DNA of 64,000 nucleotides from an uncultured Oscillospiraceae bacterium (GTDB taxonomy: Bacteria; Bacillota; Clostridia; Oscillospirales; Ruminococcaceae): positions 96,132 to 160,131 of the forward strand of contig CAJUMG010000001.1 of the NCBI GenBank assembly GCA_910587335.1, given 5' to 3'. The translations under genes and the position numbers were made by a program. Below, piece by piece: positions 61,029 to 64,000 of this stretch. The notes under the pieces were generated by a model. That model had not been told where the DNA came from and did no database searches. It worked only from the letters and a program-made list of their open reading frames with translations. Each line of letters opens with the position of its first letter. Within the stretch, counting starts at the first letter, position 1.

Positions 61029-62630
61029 GTGACCAAATATATTTTTGTAACCGGTGGCGTTGTGTCCGGCCTTGGCAAAGGAATTACCGCCGCATCTCTG
61101 GGACGGCTGCTCAAATCCCGGGGACTCAAGGTGGCCGCCCAAAAAATGGACCCCTATATCAATGTGGACCCCGGCACCATGAGCCCTTATCAGCACGGCG
61201 AGGTTTTCGTCACCGAGGACGGCGCCGAAACCGATCTAGATCTAGGCCACTACGAACGATTTATCGACGAAAACCTCAATCAGTTTTCCAACCTGACCAC
61301 CGGTAAGGTCTATTGGAATGTGTTGACCAAGGAGCGAAACGGCGATTATTTGGGCGAAACGGTTCAGGTGATTCCCCATGTCACCAATGAGATGAAAAAT
61401 TTCATCTACGCCGTCGGCAAAAAAACCGGTGCGGATGTTGTCATTACCGAGATCGGCGGCACCACCGGCGATATCGAAAGCCAGCCCTTTTTAGAAGCAA
61501 TCCGCCAGGTCTCGCTGGAGGTGGGCCGCCACAACTGCCTGTTTATGCATGTGACACTGGTCCCCTTTATCCAAAGCTCCGGCGAGCATAAATCCAAGCC
61601 CACCCAGCATTCGGTCCGGGAGCTTCAGGGACTGGGGATCATGCCAGATGTCATCATCGCCCGCTGTAACGAGCCGCTGGAAAGCGAAATCAAACGCAAA
61701 ATCTCCCTTTTTTGTAATGTTCCGCTGGACTGCGTTATCGAAAACCGCACCGTACCCGTTCTGTACGAAGCGCCAGTCATGCTGGAGCAGAGCGGCCTTT
61801 CGGACATTGTCTGCCGGGAGCTGGGCCTTTCCTGTCCCCCGCCTGACCTAAGCGAGTGGATGCAGATGCTCTCTCGGGTGCGCAGCTGCCACAAAAAGGT
61901 CTGCATCGCACTGGTGGGCAAATATGTGCAGCTGCACGACGCGTATCTTTCGGTGGCTGAATCTCTGCGCCACGCCGGATACGAAACCGAAACCGAGGTG
62001 CAGATCAAATGGGTGCAGTCCGAGCATCTCACCGAGGAAACAGCCGAGGAGTACCTTTCGGACTGCGACGGTATTTTAGTTCCCGGCGGCTTTGGCCAGC
62101 GGGGAATCGAAGGGAAGATCGTTGCCGCCAAATATGCCCGGGAGCGCGACCTCCCCTATCTGGGCATCTGTCTGGGCATGCAGATCGCGGTCATCGAGTT
62201 CGCCCGCAATGTATTGGGCCTTTCCCAGGCCGACTCCAGCGAATTTAAGCCGGATGGACCCGACCCGGTGATCGACCTGATGCCGGACCAGCAGGGAAAC
62301 CTGCCCAAGGGCGGCACCATGCGCCTGGGCGCTTACCCTTGCAAGGTACAGCCCGGCACCCTTTTGGACAAGGCCTATGGCGTCCCTTTGGTCGAGGAAC
62401 GGCACCGCCACCGCTACGAATTCAACAACCGCTATCGGGAAACCTTCCAAACCCACGGAATGGTCTTTTCCGGCTCCTCACCGGACGACCGGCTGGTAGA
62501 AGCTGTGGAGCTTTCCCGGGATGTTTTCTATGTGGGCGTTCAGTTCCATCCGGAGTTTAAGTCCCGCCCCAACCGTGCCCACCCGCTGTTTCGGGCGTTT
62601 ATTGAAGCGGCGGGCAAAACCAAAAAATAA
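61029..62630 (+). CDS. pyrG: CTP synthase
   Basis: 533 aa two-domain enzyme. Synthetase domain with KYIFVTGGVVSGLGKGITAA and MDPYINVDPGTMSPYQHGEV; glutaminase domain with nucleophile Cys in YLGICLGMQ and the His/Glu pair near VQFHPE. The start is GTG at 61029 after GAGGG; the frame to 60945 begins inside the upstream gene end. Confidence 0.97.
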   Translation: MTKYIFVTGGVVSGLGKGITAASLGRLLKSRGLKVAAQKMDPYINVDPGTMSPYQHGEVFVTEDGAETDLDLGHYERFIDENLNQFSNLTTGKVYWNVLTKERNGDYLGETVQVIPHVTNEMKNFIYAVGKKTGADVVITEIGGTTGDIESQPFLEAIRQVSLEVGRHNCLFMHVTLVPFIQSSGEHKSKPTQHSVRELQGLGIMPDVIIARCNEPLESEIKRKISLFCNVPLDCVIENRTVPVLYEAPVMLEQSGLSDIVCRELGLSCPPPDLSEWMQMLSRVRSCHKKVCIALVGKYVQLHDAYLSVAESLRHAGYETETEVQIKWVQSEHLTEETAEEYLSDCDGILVPGGFGQRGIEGKIVAAKYARERDLPYLGICLGMQIAVIEFARNVLGLSQADSSEFKPDGPDPVIDLMPDQQGNLPKGGTMRLGAYPCKVQPGTLLDKAYGVPLVEERHRHRYEFNNRYRETFQTHGMVFSGSSPDDRLVEAVELSRDVFYVGVQFHPEFKSRPNRAHPLFRAFIEAAGKTKK

Positions 62631-62650
62631 CTGCTGTCCGCGACCTTTTA

Positions 62651-62685
62651 GGGCCTGTCCGTTTTAGACGGACAGGCCCCTTTTG
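62651..62685. terminator. Terminator after pyrG
   Basis: GGGCCTGTCCGT / ACGGACAGGCCC hairpin with a TTTT tail. Confidence 0.85.
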
Positions 62686-62848
62686 TTTCAAACCGACTGT
62701 GCAGATTGCCCCTGTTTCCTTCTCTTCTTTGTCTTCTATGCATAAATATTGTTTTATTTTCTTTGAATAACTGGTATTTTCACCTAAAATATGGTATTCT
62801 GTTTTTGATAAATCCCCTTTATTTTCTGATACCGTCAAGGAGGCTTTT

Positions 62849-63811
62849 ATGAATATCCAAGGGCTGCATGACCTCACCGCCGCTTTAAAAGAAAACATCG
62901 GCAAGGCGATTATGGGCAAGGAGGAGCAGATCGAAAAGATCCTGCTGTGCCTGTACGCCGGCGGCCATATCCTGCTGGAGGATATCCCCGGCACCGGCAA
63001 AACCACCCTGGCTAAAGCGTTGGCCTGCTCACTGGACTGTACCTTTAAGCGGATCCAGTTTACCCCGGACCTGCTGCCGTCGGAGCTGACCGGCATCAAC
63101 TACTATAATCAGAAGGAACAGGCATTTCAGTTCCGGCCCGGCGCCATCTTCACCCACATTTTGCTGGCCGATGAAATCAACCGCGCCACCCCTCGTACCC
63201 AGTCCAGTCTACTGGAATGTATGGAGGAACGCCAATGCACAGTGGATGGGGTGACCTATCCCATGTCCCAGCCCTTTTTGGTCATCGCCACCCAAAACCC
63301 GGTGGAAATCCAGGGGACCTTCCCCTTGCCGGAGGCGCAGCTGGACCGCTTTTTTATGAAGCTTTCCCTGGGCTATCCCGGCCCGGAGGAGGAACAGTCC
63401 ATGCTCACCGCTTATCGGGAAGCGGCGCCGCTGGCATCGTTGTCCCCGGTCTGCTCGGACCAGGATATTCTAAAAGCCCAAAAGCTGACCGCTCAGGTGC
63501 GGGTCAGCCGCCCGGTGTCCGGCTATCTGGTGGCGCTGGCCGGGGCTACCCGCCGCCACGAAAAAATCCGCCTGGGTCTGAGCCCACGGGGCTCTCTGGC
63601 ATTGATGCGCGCTTCCCAGGCCAAAGCCGCCGTCCAGGGCCGGGACTTTGTCCTGCCGGACGATGTCAAGGCGGTCTTTTTGGATGTGGCCGCCCACCGA
63701 ATCATCTGCCGGGGCTATCAGATGGGCCAGGGGGACGCCGCCGTCCGAGAAATTCTCAGCCAAATTCTGGATCAGACCCCGACGCCGATTGAACCGCAGG
63801 AACAGGCGTAA
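62849..63811 (+). CDS. MoxR-family AAA ATPase
   Basis: 320 aa. Walker A LEDIPGTGKTTLAKAL, Walker B LLADEINRATPRTQSSLLEC, sensor VIATQNPVEIQGTFPLPEAQ and arginine finger EAQLDRF. MoxR proteins act as chaperones maturing complexes, often with DUF58 and VWA proteins; a DUF58 gene follows by 24 nt. Aggregation of cell-envelope or peptidoglycan traits is possible. Confidence 0.94.
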   Translation: MNIQGLHDLTAALKENIGKAIMGKEEQIEKILLCLYAGGHILLEDIPGTGKTTLAKALACSLDCTFKRIQFTPDLLPSELTGINYYNQKEQAFQFRPGAIFTHILLADEINRATPRTQSSLLECMEERQCTVDGVTYPMSQPFLVIATQNPVEIQGTFPLPEAQLDRFFMKLSLGYPGPEEEQSMLTAYREAAPLASLSPVCSDQDILKAQKLTAQVRVSRPVSGYLVALAGATRRHEKIRLGLSPRGSLALMRASQAKAAVQGRDFVLPDDVKAVFLDVAAHRIICRGYQMGQGDAAVREILSQILDQTPTPIEPQEQA

Positions 63812-63835
63812 GCCCTTTCCCAATAGGAGAAATTT

Positions 63836-64000
63836 ATGGAAATTGTTGCGATTCTTTTTATGGTTATCGTCCTTTTGGTCGCTCATACCGTTTTGTACGC
63901 CAAAAACGCTTTCCGCTCCTTTGAATATACCTGTTTCTTCACCCAGGATGAGGTGATGGAGGGGGACGAGGTCGGGCTGGTAGAAACGGTGAGCAACCGA
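63836..64000 (+). CDS. DUF58-domain protein, N-terminus only
   Basis: First 55 codons before the window ends. One membrane helix near the start (VAILFMVIVLLVAHTVLY) and then FEYTCFFTQDEVMEGDEVGL, a typical DUF58 opening beta region. ATG at 63836 after TAGGAG. Follows moxR as in many MoxR-DUF58 pairs. The C-terminus was not available. Confidence 0.75.
   Translation, partial: MEIVAILFMVIVLLVAHTVLYAKNAFRSFEYTCFFTQDEVMEGDEVGLVETVSNR

Overview
The window suggests a Gram-positive, anaerobic, gut-type member of Clostridia, most likely the Oscillospiraceae/Ruminococcaceae side of the order (inference from gene content, not from a marker search). Pointers are the short 2[4Fe-4S] ferredoxin, a SigH-type sigma factor, type III glutamine synthetase next to an ANTAR regulator, a T-box leader on cysS, RqcH, RicT/DarA, FemX-type peptide-bridge synthesis and an LplBC/YesMN-type sugar ABC system. 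All six tRNA genes found encode their 3' CCA. Most genes lie on the minus strand.

Layout. 1-9251 (minus) is a surface-glycan cluster read from rmlB downwards: dTDP-glucose dehydratase, B12-type radical SAM enzyme, two tandem hexapeptide-repeat acetyltransferases, polysaccharide pyruvyl transferase, LicD phosphotransferase, flippase, GT2 glycosyltransferase and an acyltransferase-3 protein cut by the window edge. 9252-10500 is a gene-poor gap plus a Gly-Arg-His-Gln tRNA operon. 10641-12959 is a zinc-finger Clp ATPase. 13078-22938 is one tightly packed housekeeping run (ruvCAB, glmM, rRNA methyltransferase, ecfA1-ecfA2-ecfT-truA, a WD40-like membrane protein, cvpA). 23252-25686 (plus) carries tRNA-Val, yaaA, bcp, a NUDIX gene and a YjbR gene. 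25750-31219 (minus) holds T-box-cysS, pgsA, rimO, recX and recA. 31492-34043 holds a GntR regulator, ferredoxin, an AT-rich islet with two tandem XRE regulators, and a DUF6809 gene. 34092-38931 (minus) holds darA-holB-ricT and trmB-queG-femX. 39228-48499 holds an orphan membrane sensor, trmK-rqcH, an MFS carrier, a zinc-ribbon protein, sigH, two MATE exporters and tRNA-Leu. 48664-56423 is a sugar ABC transporter with a divergent AraC-type response regulator and YesM-type kinase. 56540-64000 holds glnN, purA, an ANTAR protein, pyrG, moxR and the start of a DUF58 gene.

The most striking signal is in the glycan cluster. Three acyl/acetyltransferase genes each contain a poly-G tract (G10, G9, G11 on the coding strand). 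By frame arithmetic each gene is open only at G10 (or multiples of three away), so the acyltransferase-3 gene is ON and both acetyltransferases are OFF in this assembly. The three tracts share an upstream sequence of the form ATAG(R)ATACRNCAC, and in the unrelated acyltransferase-3 gene it is read in a different frame. This looks like a slipped-strand phase-variation set controlling glycan O-acylation, with a DNA-level rather than protein-level module.

Other points worth attention are a riboswitch-like attenuator before the first MATE gene (possibly guanidine-IV), a terminator with an ANTAR-type hexaloop in the glnN leader near an ANTAR gene lacking the phospho-acceptor Asp, a frameshift (about 11 nt missing) in the lplB-like permease, two genes (ecfA1, cvpA) whose only well-placed start codon is ATA, and tandem XRE regulators with duplicated promoters.
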